Below are positions 26,399-34,645 of a stretch of DNA of 64,000 nucleotides, piece by piece; the first letter of the stretch is position 1, and the number at the start of each line of letters is the position of its first letter. Source of the stretch: Bacteroidales bacterium (GTDB lineage Bacteria; Bacteroidota; Bacteroidia; Bacteroidales; UBA3824); assembly GCA_017960885.1 (NCBI GenBank), contig JAGCYI010000230.1:17404-81403 (forward strand), read 5' to 3'. The notes under the pieces are model-generated. The model did not search any database and had not been told where the DNA came from. It saw only the letters and a list, made by a program, of their open reading frames with translations. Made by a program: the position numbers and the translations under genes.

Positions 26399-27127
26399 AT
26401 GAAATACGCATTAGTAACAGGAGGAAGCCGCGGACTTGGACGCGCTATCTGTGTAAAACTCGCAAGCCAAGGATTCAAGGTGCTTATCAACTATGTCTCT
26501 AACGAGGCAAAAGCTAAAGAGACTCTTGAACTTACAAAACAGGCAGGTCAAGAGGGCGAACTTATCAAGTTTGACGTAGCCAACTACGAAGAGACCACAG
26601 CCGCTATTGAGCAATGGCTCAACGACAACAAGGGCGAATATATCGACGTGCTTGTAAACAACGCCGGTATACGCAAAGACAACCTCTTGCCCCTTATGCC
26701 CAAAGAAGACTGGGCTGCCGTTACCACTATCACTATCAACGGTTTCTACAACGTTACCCGCGCAGTTCTGCCGAAGATGGTGCGCAAAAAACACGGAAGA
26801 ATTATCAATATGGCATCTGTTTCGGGCATAATAGGTCTTCCTGGACAAACCAACTACTCGGCTTCAAAAGGCGCAATTATTGCCGCTACCAAAGCCCTCT
26901 CAAAAGAAGTTGGTAGAAAGAATATTACCGTTAACGCTATCGCTCCGGGATTTATCCGCACAGATATGACCGAGGGACTTCCTGAGGAAGAACTCGTTAA
27001 GACAATTTCGCTCGGACGTTTCGGCGAGGCCGAAGAAGTTGCTGATTTGGTTTCGTTCCTTGCTTCCGACTCGGCAGCATACATTACCGGCGAGTGCATC
27101 GCTATCACCGGCGGTTTGATGGGTTAA
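26399..27127 (+). CDS. fabG: 3-oxoacyl-[ACP] reductase
   Basis: 242 residues, classical short-chain dehydrogenase. It reduces 3-ketoacyl-ACP with NADPH in fatty acid elongation. Motifs: TGGSRGLGRAIC at residues 7-18, NNAGIRKD near 90, the catalytic Ser of MASVSGIIGLPGQ near 138, and YSASKGA (Tyr-X3-Lys) near 152; the end ITGGLMG is typical. Linked to ftsX by 12 bp and followed by a strong terminator. It could supply the ketoreductase step missing from the biosynthetic cluster at 37-47 kb (inference). Confidence 0.92.
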   Translation: MKYALVTGGSRGLGRAICVKLASQGFKVLINYVSNEAKAKETLELTKQAGQEGELIKFDVANYEETTAAIEQWLNDNKGEYIDVLVNNAGIRKDNLLPLMPKEDWAAVTTITINGFYNVTRAVLPKMVRKKHGRIINMASVSGIIGLPGQTNYSASKGAIIAATKALSKEVGRKNITVNAIAPGFIRTDMTEGLPEEELVKTISLGRFGEAEEVADLVSFLASDSAAYITGECIAITGGLMG

Positions 27128-27151
27128 AAATTTTTTACCAATCTTATAGTA

Positions 27152-27184
27152 AGCAAACGCCACAAGGTGTTTGCTTTTTTTTTT
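27152..27184. terminator. Terminator between fabG and convergent lipoprotein gene
   Basis: A 10-bp stem (27152-27161 with 27166-27175, one G-T pair) with an ACAA loop followed by ten T's. The T-run extends to the stop codon of the minus-strand gene. Confidence 0.85.
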
Positions 27185-27683
27185 AAAATTTGGCAGCCAA
27201 ATCGTTTTGAGTGTTAAGCGAAATGTTGTCTACGGCGTTCTGGTCTGTAACTTCAAATCCATCGCAGAAATATTTGTAGACCTTGCCATCAATGTAGTAG
27301 GCGCTTTCTAAATACGACGAGTCAACGTCTAAAAACACATTCCTGTTCATAAATACAGGCCGCGACGAGCGAATGTAGTAGTCGGTGTTTCGTCCCGAGC
27401 TGTCGAGAATCGACACCTTTACCACGTTGCCGTTGAGCGTGCATACTACCGCATATCCATTTTCAATTTGGGTGCGTTTAAAATCAAACATGTCGCCACT
27501 CTCGCGTATAGTGTTGACATATTGGTCGATAGTGTCGATTAGTGCTGCCTCGTCGGTGGCGGCAGATGTGGTTTCTGTGTCTGGCACTTGCGCGTTTTGC
27601 CCTGTATGTTGGCCAGAATTTCGGCAACCTTGCATAGTTAAAAGCATGATTAGTGCGGTTGCTATGATGTTTAATTTTTCCAT
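27183..27683 (-). CDS. Small lipoprotein of unknown function
   Basis: 166 residues from ATG 27683; an upstream in-frame ATG (27728) would put 15 extra residues before a clear lipoprotein signal (MEKLNIIATALIMLLTMQGC). After a Thr/Gln/Ala-rich linker the soluble part looks like a small alpha+beta domain (VVCTLNGNVVKVSILDSSGR, then NVFLDVDSSYLESAYYIDGK). No family recognised. It stands alone between fabG and hom. Confidence 0.7.
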   Translation of the reverse strand: MEKLNIIATALIMLLTMQGCRNSGQHTGQNAQVPDTETTSAATDEAALIDTIDQYVNTIRESGDMFDFKRTQIENGYAVVCTLNGNVVKVSILDSSGRNTDYYIRSSRPVFMNRNVFLDVDSSYLESAYYIDGKVYKYFCDGFEVTDQNAVDNISLNTQNDLAAKF

Positions 27684-27929
27684 GACGGTTGTGAGTTTGA
27701 GTAGCAGTTGTACAATTAAAAATTGCAATTAGTTGAAAATAATGCAATTCTCCTATATCTGAGCTTGTATAATTTGACACTGCAATATACAAATAATAAA
27801 ACAAACTACAAATTTTTTTTGATAAAAATTATAATAGTATTTTGTTAAAAAAAACTTTGCTCAAAACAGCTTATAATCCAAAAAATCTTATTACATTGCA
27901 CCAAATTTTTATAAGTATAGTATTTACAC

Positions 27930-29246
27930 ATGAAACCGTTAAATATTGCAATATTAGGCTGCGGCACGGTAGGCGGTGGCGTAGCTAAAATTCTTACAGA
28001 GCAGAAAGACCTGCTGTCGAAACGTGCTGGTCGCGAAATCAACCTTAAATATATAGCGGAGCTTAATCCGCCCGCCGCTATCAATCGTTTCGGATTGGAT
28101 AAAAAATATTTTATAGGTGGCGGCGTGGAAGTTAGCCGCGAAGATGCAGGCAAAAACATTCAAAAAGTGCTCACCGACCCCGATGTAGACGTTGTGGTAG
28201 AAACTATGGGTGGCACATCCAACTTTGTTCACGACACATGTTTCGGAGTGGTTCACAATGGCAAAAACCTTGTTACAGCCAACAAAGCCCTCCTTGCCGA
28301 ACGTGGCGTAGATATTTTTCAGGAGGCTGAAAATCAAAATGTTAAAATCGGATATGAAGCCGCAGTATGTGGCGCTATTCCTATTATAAAAGGTATCAAA
28401 GAGAGTTTCACCGGCGACATCATCAACGAGGTGTGCGGTATATTCAACGGCACAAGCAACTATATCCTCACTCAGATGCAGCAGAAGGGTCTCGACTTTG
28501 ACTCGGCTCTTAAACTTGCCCAGCAGAACGGTTACGCCGAAGCCGACCCCACTCTCGATATCAACGGCGGCGACGCTAGCCACAAACTTATCCTCTTGAT
28601 CAAACTCGCTTTCGGTATCGACGTGTCGATGGAACAGCTGTCGCGCATTGGTATTCAGAATATTACCAAAAACGATATCGACTTTGCTTCCGAAATTAAC
28701 GCCTCGATAAAACTTATCTGCATGGCTAAGCGCGAGGGTAACCAGATTTTTGCTACTGTCCGTCCAATGGCTGTGAAGAACGACAATATTCTTTCGAGCG
28801 TAAACTTCGCTGTTAATGCTGTGAAGCTTGAGGCTGAATATTCAAAAACCCATTTCTTTATCGGCAAGGGCGCAGGCAGCAGCGAGACAGCAATGTCGAT
28901 TGTATCTGATATCGTGTTTATTGCACGTCATGGATTATCAGATACTTATACTGAGAAAAATTCATTCTCTCTGGGTGATACCAACAAGATTGAATTCCCC
29001 TATTTGGTTTCGTTTAAAACTAAAAACCTGCCCGGAACCACTGGCTTAATTACCACAGCTATTGGTAATCAGCAAATTAATATCGAAACCGTTAGTCACA
29101 ACCGTTTTAGTGGCGAAACAGCTGACTTCTCTATCGAAACAGCATCGTGCGCTATTGAACAAATTGAAAAAGCTATCAACGAGATAAAGTCGCTAAACAA
29201 TGATCTTCTCTTGGCAGAGCCGAAGGTTCTCCCGATACTTTTTTAA
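27930..29246 (+). CDS. hom: Homoserine dehydrogenase
   Basis: 438 residues. It reduces aspartate semialdehyde to homoserine for threonine and methionine synthesis. N-terminal NAD(P) fold: ILGCGTVGGGVAKIL (8-22). The central catalytic domain includes GTSNYILTQM near 173 and YAEADPTLDINGGDASHK near 202, with the catalytic Lys and Asp in place. The C-terminus (355-430) is an ACT domain (PGTTGLITTAIGNQQINIET) for likely threonine feedback. It is a stand-alone enzyme, not the aspartokinase fusion also found in Bacteroidetes. The membrane-protein gene follows after 21 bp. Confidence 0.96.
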   Translation: MKPLNIAILGCGTVGGGVAKILTEQKDLLSKRAGREINLKYIAELNPPAAINRFGLDKKYFIGGGVEVSREDAGKNIQKVLTDPDVDVVVETMGGTSNFVHDTCFGVVHNGKNLVTANKALLAERGVDIFQEAENQNVKIGYEAAVCGAIPIIKGIKESFTGDIINEVCGIFNGTSNYILTQMQQKGLDFDSALKLAQQNGYAEADPTLDINGGDASHKLILLIKLAFGIDVSMEQLSRIGIQNITKNDIDFASEINASIKLICMAKREGNQIFATVRPMAVKNDNILSSVNFAVNAVKLEAEYSKTHFFIGKGAGSSETAMSIVSDIVFIARHGLSDTYTEKNSFSLGDTNKIEFPYLVSFKTKNLPGTTGLITTAIGNQQINIETVSHNRFSGETADFSIETASCAIEQIEKAINEIKSLNNDLLLAEPKVLPILF

Positions 29247-29267
29247 CAGATTATAGACTGTACCAAT

Positions 29268-29729
29268 ATGGACAAAATGTATTATTACCGTAGTGGCAAC
29301 GCTCAGATAGGTCCTGTACCTGTTGAGCAGATGCGTGGTGTAGTTACTCCAAGCACATACGTTTGGGCTACGGGAATGTCCACTTGGAAACAAGCGGCAG
29401 AGGTGCCCGAACTTATGTCGCAACTCAGTTTAGTTGTCCCTAGTCAGAACACAATCATGCCTCCGAAGCCCGACAATCATTTGGTGTTGTCTATTATTGC
29501 CATTGTTGCTTGTCAGCCGCTTGGAATTGTTGCTTTAATTATGTCTTTACAATGTGATTCGGCATATAACCGTGGTGATTACAACGATGCTGTGAGTAAG
29601 GCAAAATTGGCAAAGACTCTATCTTTGGTCGGTTTGATATCATTTGGAGCATTAATTGTAACGATTATTCTGTCTAACATCATAATACCTATATTTTTTG
29701 CAGCGCTTGCTGCTATGTCTTCAGCATAG
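29268..29729 (+). CDS. GYF_2 + CD225/dispanin membrane protein (copy 1)
   Basis: 153 residues. N-terminal GYF_2 domain (about 4-48): MYYYRSGNAQIGPVPVEQMR, then TYVWATGMSTWKQAAEVPEL, with the family pattern YYY-x-G-x3-GP and VW-x3-M-x-W. A short linker precedes a two-helix CD225/dispanin-type membrane domain (about 68-93 and 115-145), including the intervening DSAYNRGDYNDAVSKAKLAK. The order is the usual bacterial one. No enzymatic motif. Probably an inner-membrane protein with a cytoplasmic peptide-binding domain. A second copy lies 124 bp downstream. Confidence 0.87.
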   Translation: MDKMYYYRSGNAQIGPVPVEQMRGVVTPSTYVWATGMSTWKQAAEVPELMSQLSLVVPSQNTIMPPKPDNHLVLSIIAIVACQPLGIVALIMSLQCDSAYNRGDYNDAVSKAKLAKTLSLVGLISFGALIVTIILSNIIIPIFFAALAAMSSA

Positions 29730-29853
29730 GCTTTTTTTTTAAACAACATAAAACTATACAAGAAATAATACGTTACTAAATAATTATAATCTTCTGTTGG
29801 AAGTATCTAAAGTGCTTCTGATATTGTTTTAACAAATAAAAAAATAAGATAAA

Positions 29854-30405
29854 ATGGAAAAGACTTACTATTATCGTGTGGGCGAACAACAGATTGGCCC
29901 CGTTTCGCTTGATCAAATGCGTGGCGCCGTATCACTTGATACCTACGTTTGGTGTGAAGGTATGGCTTCTTGGGCACAGATCAACCAGCTCCCTGATGTT
30001 ATGTTTCAACTCGGTTTCTCAGCCGACCAACCTCAGCCGCAGCCTGAGGCTCAAGCCCAACCTCAGCCGCAGTACGCACAACCGTCGTACCAACAGCCAC
30101 AGCCAAACACCAACAGTGAAATTAAAAATGAGCCCAGCGGCACAAAACCTGCAAAACCTAACAACTATCTTGTATTGTCGATTATTTCGATCCTCGTGAG
30201 CTGTATAATCGGTATTGTTGCTCTCGTATTCTCAATACTTTCGGATAGCGATTACAAGAAAGGAGATTACAAAGGCGCAGAAGAAAAGGCTAAGATTGCT
30301 AAGATTGTTGCTATTGTAGGTCTTGTCTTAGGCGGTTTGTATTGGATTTTTAATATTCTTACCGTTCTCCTAGCAGTTGGTGCTGGTGCTTTACAATCGT
30401 ACTAA
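29854..30405 (+). CDS. GYF_2 + CD225/dispanin membrane protein (copy 2)
   Basis: 183 residues with the same architecture as the gene just upstream: a GYF_2 domain (TYYYRVGEQQIGPVSLDQMR, then TYVWCEGMASWAQINQLPDV), then a longer linker rich in Pro/Gln (about 56-95, with repeated PQPQ and AQPQ), then the two-helix CD225 part with DSDYKKGDYKGAEEKAKIAK between the helices. The linker is the main difference from copy 1, whose linker is short. The linker could be a ligand for GYF domains, which bind Pro-rich peptides (inference). Followed after 3 bp by the DUF2752 gene. Confidence 0.87.
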   Translation: MEKTYYYRVGEQQIGPVSLDQMRGAVSLDTYVWCEGMASWAQINQLPDVMFQLGFSADQPQPQPEAQAQPQPQYAQPSYQQPQPNTNSEIKNEPSGTKPAKPNNYLVLSIISILVSCIIGIVALVFSILSDSDYKKGDYKGAEEKAKIAKIVAIVGLVLGGLYWIFNILTVLLAVGAGALQSY

Positions 30406-30408
30406 GCT

Positions 30409-30807
30409 TTGAAATTTAATAAGATTGATATTTTTTTAGTTGCCCTCTTAGCGGTTTTTGTCGCAGGGGGCATCTATTTTTATAAGGTGTTTGACCCATC
30501 AACGAGCGGAATGCCTTTCCCAAAGTGCTTTTTCTATGTGCTTACTGGCTACAAGTGTCCTGGATGTGGCATGCAGCGTGCTCTACATCAATTGCTCAAC
30601 GGCAATTTAGCGGAGTCGGTTAGGCAGAATGCGCTTATCTATTTTGCCATACCTTATGTTGTAGTAATGTCGGTGGCAAAAAAAAGCGCGGCTTTCAAAG
30701 AGAAATTTCCGCGCCTTTCGTTGTTTTTCAATGGTTACCGCTCCACACTGTTGGTTGCGGTAATGGTTCTCGCATTTTGGGTTTTGAGAAACGTCTGGGG
30801 ATTTTAG
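30409..30807 (+). CDS. DUF2752 membrane protein
   Basis: 132 residues, starting with TTG 3 bp after the stop of the second GYF/CD225 gene. Three likely helices (about 9-28, 72-88, 108-126). The DUF2752 signature is CPGCGMQRALHQLLNGN near residues 50-66, a Cys-X2-Cys followed by Gly-Met-X-Arg. DUF2752 genes are commonly found beside CD225-type genes, so the three probably act together in the inner membrane; their activity is unknown. The last 4 bp overlap the end of pncB. Confidence 0.85.
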   Translation: MKFNKIDIFLVALLAVFVAGGIYFYKVFDPSTSGMPFPKCFFYVLTGYKCPGCGMQRALHQLLNGNLAESVRQNALIYFAIPYVVVMSVAKKSAAFKEKFPRLSLFFNGYRSTLLVAVMVLAFWVLRNVWGF

Positions 30808-31967
30808 GCTATGCCTAATGATTTTTTTGCAAGTTCCACAGCCTCAGTGCCGCCGGTGTGCTTGATGGGGTTGTCGGAGAGTTTCACCACCTTGGTCCAT
30901 TGGTTGTTTACCATTACAGTATCTATTTTGATAACCATGTTCAACGGCTTTACTCCCACATCGTTGGTAAAGTTGGTGCCTATGCCGAACGACATTCCTA
31001 TTCTGCCTTTGCAGTATTCCACAATTTGTTTCACCATATCGGGGTTGAGAGCGTCGGAGAATACTATGGTCTTGCTTAATGGATTGATTCTCAATTTTTT
31101 GTAATGCTCTATGGTTTTGTCGGCAAATTCGAGCGGCGAGCCAGAGTCGTGCCTTACACCGTCGAACAGTTTGGCGTATAGCGTGTCGAAGTCGCGGAAG
31201 AAAACCTCTGTGGTGAATGTGTCGGAGAGTGCAATGCCAAGGTCGCCACGGTAAACGTTGACCCAGTTTTCGAGCGCGAGCTTGTTGGCAATCTTGTAGC
31301 CGAACTTTGCAGCGTGAAACATAAACCATTCGTGAGCGTGAGTGCCTATGGGGGTGGTGTTGTATTTCATTGCAAGATAAACATTGCTTGTGCCCACAAA
31401 AGTGTTTGGCGCATATTTGTTCAATGTGGCTACGATATCGTCTTGGTTTTCAAACGAATAGCGGCGGCGAGTGCCAAAGTCGGCAATCTTCAGTCCTAAT
31501 CCGCTGTAGATTTTCATCTTGTCGTCGGCTATCTGTGTGCGTTTTGCTTTGTCGTAGGGTTTTGCGCCCGTCATCTTGAAGAAAAGCTCGCTGATGATAG
31601 CCATCAGAGGCACTTCCCAAAGAATTGTTCTATACCATAGACCTTCAATTATTACTTCAAGGTTGCCGCCTTCTTGGCTGATTTTCACTTCGTTAGGATC
31701 GAAACGGTAACCAGCAATAAAATCTAAGTACGCTTGCGGCAGGTAGTAGCATTTCTCTTGGAGAAATTTATGTTCCTCTTTGGTGAGTTTTAAATTGGCC
31801 ATAGAGTCTACTTCCTCTCTTAAAGCCTGGGCAAACCCCTCCGGAAACTGGTCGCCGCCACGGTTGGTGAAACGGTATCTCACCACATCGCTCGGAAAGA
31901 GCGACACAACTCCGTACTGCATTGTAAACTTGTACAAGTCGTTGTCGGTAAAATGTTGTATAATCAT
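30804..31967 (-). CDS. pncB: Nicotinate phosphoribosyltransferase
   Basis: 387 residues. It converts nicotinate and PRPP, with ATP, to nicotinate mononucleotide in NAD salvage. Motifs: N-terminal LYKFTMQYGVVSLFP; the region around the phosphorylated His, GTHAHEWFMFHAAKFGY near 209 (substrate pocket); YRGDLGIALSDTF near 241; RHDSGSP near 271; and the phosphate-binding end IGMSFGIGTNFTND near 330. Complete; single gene with its own promoter at 32034-32041. Confidence 0.96.
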   Translation of the reverse strand: MIIQHFTDNDLYKFTMQYGVVSLFPSDVVRYRFTNRGGDQFPEGFAQALREEVDSMANLKLTKEEHKFLQEKCYYLPQAYLDFIAGYRFDPNEVKISQEGGNLEVIIEGLWYRTILWEVPLMAIISELFFKMTGAKPYDKAKRTQIADDKMKIYSGLGLKIADFGTRRRYSFENQDDIVATLNKYAPNTFVGTSNVYLAMKYNTTPIGTHAHEWFMFHAAKFGYKIANKLALENWVNVYRGDLGIALSDTFTTEVFFRDFDTLYAKLFDGVRHDSGSPLEFADKTIEHYKKLRINPLSKTIVFSDALNPDMVKQIVEYCKGRIGMSFGIGTNFTNDVGVKPLNMVIKIDTVMVNNQWTKVVKLSDNPIKHTGGTEAVELAKKSLGIA

Positions 31968-32033
31968 AATGTTTAAATTTTGGTTACTATATAATAAGGT
32001 GTGTTTTTACATTGTGTATTTATTACACAAACG

Positions 32034-32041
32034 CAAAATTA
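32034..32041 (-). promoter_or_regulatory. Bacteroidetes -7 promoter element (pncB)
   Basis: Minus-strand TAATTTTG, about 67 bp before the pncB ATG. Confidence 0.5.
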
Positions 32042-32126
32042 TCCAAATTGTTTTTACTGAAGAATTTTTTTTGTAAAAATCTTAAAAAAAAGTTCGAAAT
32101 TTTATTCGCTAAATTAAAAAAAAACT

Positions 32127-32134
32127 TATATTTG
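32127..32134 (+). promoter_or_regulatory. Bacteroidetes -7 promoter element (DUF805 gene)
   Basis: TATATTTG. The transcript would start near 32141, leaving almost no leader for the ATG at 32150 but a normal one for the ATG at 32177. Confidence 0.55.
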
Positions 32135-32176
32135 TTGAAAAATAAATAAATGTTTCACCTCTTAACTTTTAGTAAT

Positions 32177-32575
32177 ATGAAAGAAAATTTTATTGACATC
32201 TTGAAAAATCATTATTTTGATTTAGAGGGACGTGCAAGACGTAAAGAGTTTTGGATGTTCCTTTTGTGGTATTTCATTCTTTATATACCCATTTATATTA
32301 TAGCTTTTGTTTTAACTTACATAACCGAAGTGGCATATATTTTACCGATAGTTGTCGGTATTTTCTGCCTTGCTTTGATAGCTCCCTCTTTCAGTCTTGT
32401 AATTCGTAGACTTCACGACATAGGCAAGAGCGGCTGGTATTGGTTGGTTGGTTTAATACCTTTTATTGGAGGTATCATTCTTTTGGTATGGTATTGTACC
32501 GAAGGCACCATTGGCCCCAATGAGTATGGTCCCGATCCCAAAGCTGCAGAACGCGGCGGAGTTGTGGCACAATAG
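32177..32575 (+). CDS. DUF805 membrane protein
   Basis: 132 residues from ATG 32177, chosen over an in-frame ATG at 32150 because the family starts a few residues before the conserved GRARRKEFWMF (here about 18-28) and because of the promoter position. Three to four transmembrane helices. The second family motif, RRLHDIGKSGWYWLVGLIP, lies near residues 76-94. DUF805 (YhaH-like) inner-membrane proteins have no firm role. Single gene, followed by a clear terminator. Confidence 0.9.
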   Translation: MKENFIDILKNHYFDLEGRARRKEFWMFLLWYFILYIPIYIIAFVLTYITEVAYILPIVVGIFCLALIAPSFSLVIRRLHDIGKSGWYWLVGLIPFIGGIILLVWYCTEGTIGPNEYGPDPKAAERGGVVAQ

Positions 32576-32602
32576 TGAACGGAGCATAGCTCTTTAATAG
32601 TC

Positions 32603-32648
32603 AACGTCTGAAATCAGCATTTTAAGTGTTGGTTTCAGACGTTTTTTT
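32603..32648 (+). terminator. Terminator after DUF805 gene
   Basis: An 11-bp perfect stem (AACGTCTGAAA, 32603-32613, with 32633-32643) and a T-tract (32642-32648). Confidence 0.85.
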
Positions 32649-32703
32649 ATGTCCATCACTAAAAAAAACATTAAAACATTTTTTAGATTCAAAAAATAAT
32701 AAC

Positions 32704-32711
32704 TAATTTTG
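32704..32711 (+). promoter_or_regulatory. Bacteroidetes -7 promoter element (rplM operon)
   Basis: TAATTTTG. About 20 nt downstream, in the 70-nt leader, a small hairpin (TACTTC-AGATA-GAAGTA, 32732-32748) could be a ribosomal-protein binding site. Confidence 0.6.
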
Positions 32712-32788
32712 CACGTCCGATTTATTATCCATACTTCAGATAGAAGTAGTTAGAAATTAATAAGTTAAATTTTAAAAGTTAAAAAAAA

Positions 32789-33253
32789 GTGGATTCATTA
32801 AGTTACAAAACAGTATCGCTCAACAAGGCTACCGTAAACAAAGAGTGGCTCTTGGTAGACGCGACCAACCAGACCTTAGGACGTTTTGCGTCTAAGGTTG
32901 CCATGCTGTTGAGGGGCAAATACAAAGCCTCTTTCACACCGCATGTAGACTGCGGCGACAACGTGATAGTCATCAACGCCGACAAAATTAGATTGACAGG
33001 AGACAAATGGGCTCAGAAAGAGTACGTTCATCACTCTCTCTATCCCGGTGGTCAGAAAATCGAAATCGCAAAAGATTTCTTCAAGAAGGCCAACGGTCCT
33101 GAGCGCATCATCGAGAAGGCAGTTAGAGGCATGCTCCCCAAGAACAGACTCGGCGACGCCATCCTGCGCAACAACCTCAAAGTTTATAAGGGCGAGCAGC
33201 ACCCTCACGAGGCACAGCAGCCCAAACTCATCAACTTAAACGAACTTAGATAA
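32789..33253 (+). CDS. rplM: 50S ribosomal protein L13
   Basis: 154 residues, starting with GTG (DSLSYKTVSLNKATVNKEWL). It is a 23S rRNA-binding protein needed early in 50S assembly. The family stretch VDATNQTLGRFASKVAMLLRGK and the C-terminal AVRGMLPKNRLGDAILRNLK-type segment are seen. First gene of the rplM-rpsI-rpsB-tsf cluster; rpsI follows after 2 bp. Confidence 0.97.
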   Translation: MDSLSYKTVSLNKATVNKEWLLVDATNQTLGRFASKVAMLLRGKYKASFTPHVDCGDNVIVINADKIRLTGDKWAQKEYVHHSLYPGGQKIEIAKDFFKKANGPERIIEKAVRGMLPKNRLGDAILRNNLKVYKGEQHPHEAQQPKLINLNELR

Positions 33254-33255
33254 TC

Positions 33256-33645
33256 ATGGCAGAAGTTACAAACAAAGTAGGCAGAAGAAAAGCCGCTATC
33301 GCGCGCGTTTTCGTAACTCCCGGCAAAGGAGAAATCAAAGTTAACGGAAAAGACTACAAAGAGTACTTCACAGTGCCGCAGTTCCAGAAAGTAGTAGTTC
33401 AGGCTTTGGCTCAGATCAACCAGGCCGAAAACTACGACGTTAAGGTTAACGTATGCGGCGGTGGTTTCAAAGGTCAGGCAGAGGCTATCCGCTTGGGTAT
33501 CGCCCGCGCACTCGTTGAAATCAACCCCGAAGACCGCGTAGCATTGAAGAAAGAAGGTTTCCTCAGCCGCGACTCGCGCGTTGTAGAGCGTAAGAAACCC
33601 GGTCGTCCCGGCGCACGCAAACGCTTCCAGTTCAGTAAGCGATAA
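33256..33645 (+). CDS. rpsI: 30S ribosomal protein S9
   Basis: 129 residues. It binds 16S rRNA, and its C-terminal tail reaches the P-site tRNA. GRRKAAIARVFVTPGKGEIKVNG at the start and the basic tail KKPGRPGARKRFQFSKR (ending Lys-Arg, the tRNA-contacting residues) are intact. It follows rplM by 2 bp. A 105-bp gap containing a structured leader separates it from rpsB. Confidence 0.98.
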   Translation: MAEVTNKVGRRKAAIARVFVTPGKGEIKVNGKDYKEYFTVPQFQKVVVQALAQINQAENYDVKVNVCGGGFKGQAEAIRLGIARALVEINPEDRVALKKEGFLSRDSRVVERKKPGRPGARKRFQFSKR

Positions 33646-33660
33646 TTTTAGTTTAGTATC

Positions 33661-33717
33661 CAAACTGCCGAGACCTGCGGCGCAAGAGAGTTGTCCCGTA
33701 GCTACCCGAGCAGTTGA
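33661..33717 (+). promoter_or_regulatory. Structured rpsB leader, shared with rplU leader
   Basis: AACTGC (33663-33668) pairs with GCAGTT (33710-33715), enclosing a 41-nt loop region. Inside, CAAGAGA, GTCC, GCTACC and CGAGC occur in this order; the same four blocks in the same order lie inside a closing stem in the rplU leader (52400-52452). UGCGG/CCGUA can form a further inner stem in this copy. Probably an autoregulatory ribosomal-protein site; the ligand is unknown. Confidence 0.65.
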
Positions 33718-33750
33718 ATTAAGTAGAACGTAAACAAAACACCAATTAAA

Positions 33751-34578
33751 ATGGCAGTAAATTTCGAAGATTTATTAAACGCAGGTGTACATTTCGGACA
33801 CTTGAAAAGAAAATGGAATCCTGCAATGGCCCCTTACATCTTTATGGAGAAGGGCGGAATCCACATAATTGACTTACACAAGACAGCAGCCAAACTCGAA
33901 GAGGCAGCCGCTGCTATCAAACAAATTGCTAAATCGGGCAGAAAAATCCTTTTTGTTGCTACTAAAAAGCAGGCTAAGGAAATCGTTGCAGAAAAGGTTA
34001 AGGCTATCAACATGCCTTACGTTACAGAACGCTGGTCGGGCGGTATGCTCACCAACTTCCCCACTGTACGCAAAGCCGTTAAAAAAATGACTACCATCGA
34101 CAAGATGGCTACCGACGGTACTTTCGACCAACTTTCTAAACGCGAAAAACTCCAGATCAACCGTCAGCGCGAAAAACTCGAGAAAAACCTCGGCTCTATC
34201 GCCGACCTTACTCGCGTTCCTGCTGCTTTGTTCGTAGTAGACGTTACTAAAGAAAAAATCGCCGTTAAAGAGGCTAAGAGACTCCGTATCCCCGTATTCG
34301 CTATGGTGGACACCAACTCTAACCCCAACGACGTTGACTTTGTAATTCCTGCTAACGACGACGCTGCAAAATCTATCTCTATCGTACTCGACGTTATCAC
34401 TGGTGCTATCGCCGAGGGCGTTGCTGAGCGCAAAGTTGACGCTCCTGAGAAAGATGCTGCTAAAGCTGCCGACAACAAACATGGCAAAGTGCGCAAAACA
34501 CGTGCACGCAAAGGCTCTGACGAAAAAGCCGAAGATGCCAAAGCAGACGCTGAAAACACAGAAGATAGCAACAAGTAA
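33751..34578 (+). CDS. rpsB: 30S ribosomal protein S2
   Basis: 275 residues. It joins the 30S subunit late and is needed for S1 binding. Core motifs: LLNAGVHFGHLKRKWNPAMAPYIF (start), GRKILFVATKKQAKEI, VTERWSGGMLTNFPTVRK and the DLTRVPAALFVVDV segment. The last 45 residues are a Lys/Ala/Glu-rich tail (DAPEKDAAKAADNKHGKVRK and on), an extension common in Bacteroidetes. A structured leader precedes it and a terminator hairpin separates it from tsf. Confidence 0.97.
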   Translation: MAVNFEDLLNAGVHFGHLKRKWNPAMAPYIFMEKGGIHIIDLHKTAAKLEEAAAAIKQIAKSGRKILFVATKKQAKEIVAEKVKAINMPYVTERWSGGMLTNFPTVRKAVKKMTTIDKMATDGTFDQLSKREKLQINRQREKLEKNLGSIADLTRVPAALFVVDVTKEKIAVKEAKRLRIPVFAMVDTNSNPNDVDFVIPANDDAAKSISIVLDVITGAIAEGVAERKVDAPEKDAAKAADNKHGKVRKTRARKGSDEKAEDAKADAENTEDSNK

Positions 34579-34585
34579 TTAATAA

Positions 34586-34621
34586 GCCTTCCCGCAGAAA
34601 GAGGCGGGAAGGCGTTTTTTT
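34586..34621 (+). terminator. Terminator hairpin between rpsB and tsf
   Basis: A 10-bp GC-rich perfect stem (GCCTTCCCGC, 34586-34595, with 34604-34613), an 8-nt loop, then GTTTTTTT. It should reduce tsf relative to rpsB or separate the two unless tsf has its own promoter; none is obvious in the 25 bp that remain. Confidence 0.85.
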
Positions 34622-34645
34622 CTAACCAATTAAATCCATATAACA

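Noticed and set aside
29730..29853. T-rich gap between the two GYF/CD225 genes as terminator or promoter
   Set aside because: No stem beside the T-run and no TAnnTTTG match.
33874..34482. 202-codon open frame antisense to rpsB
   Set aside because: Same cause as for metK and tsf; composition is not protein-like.
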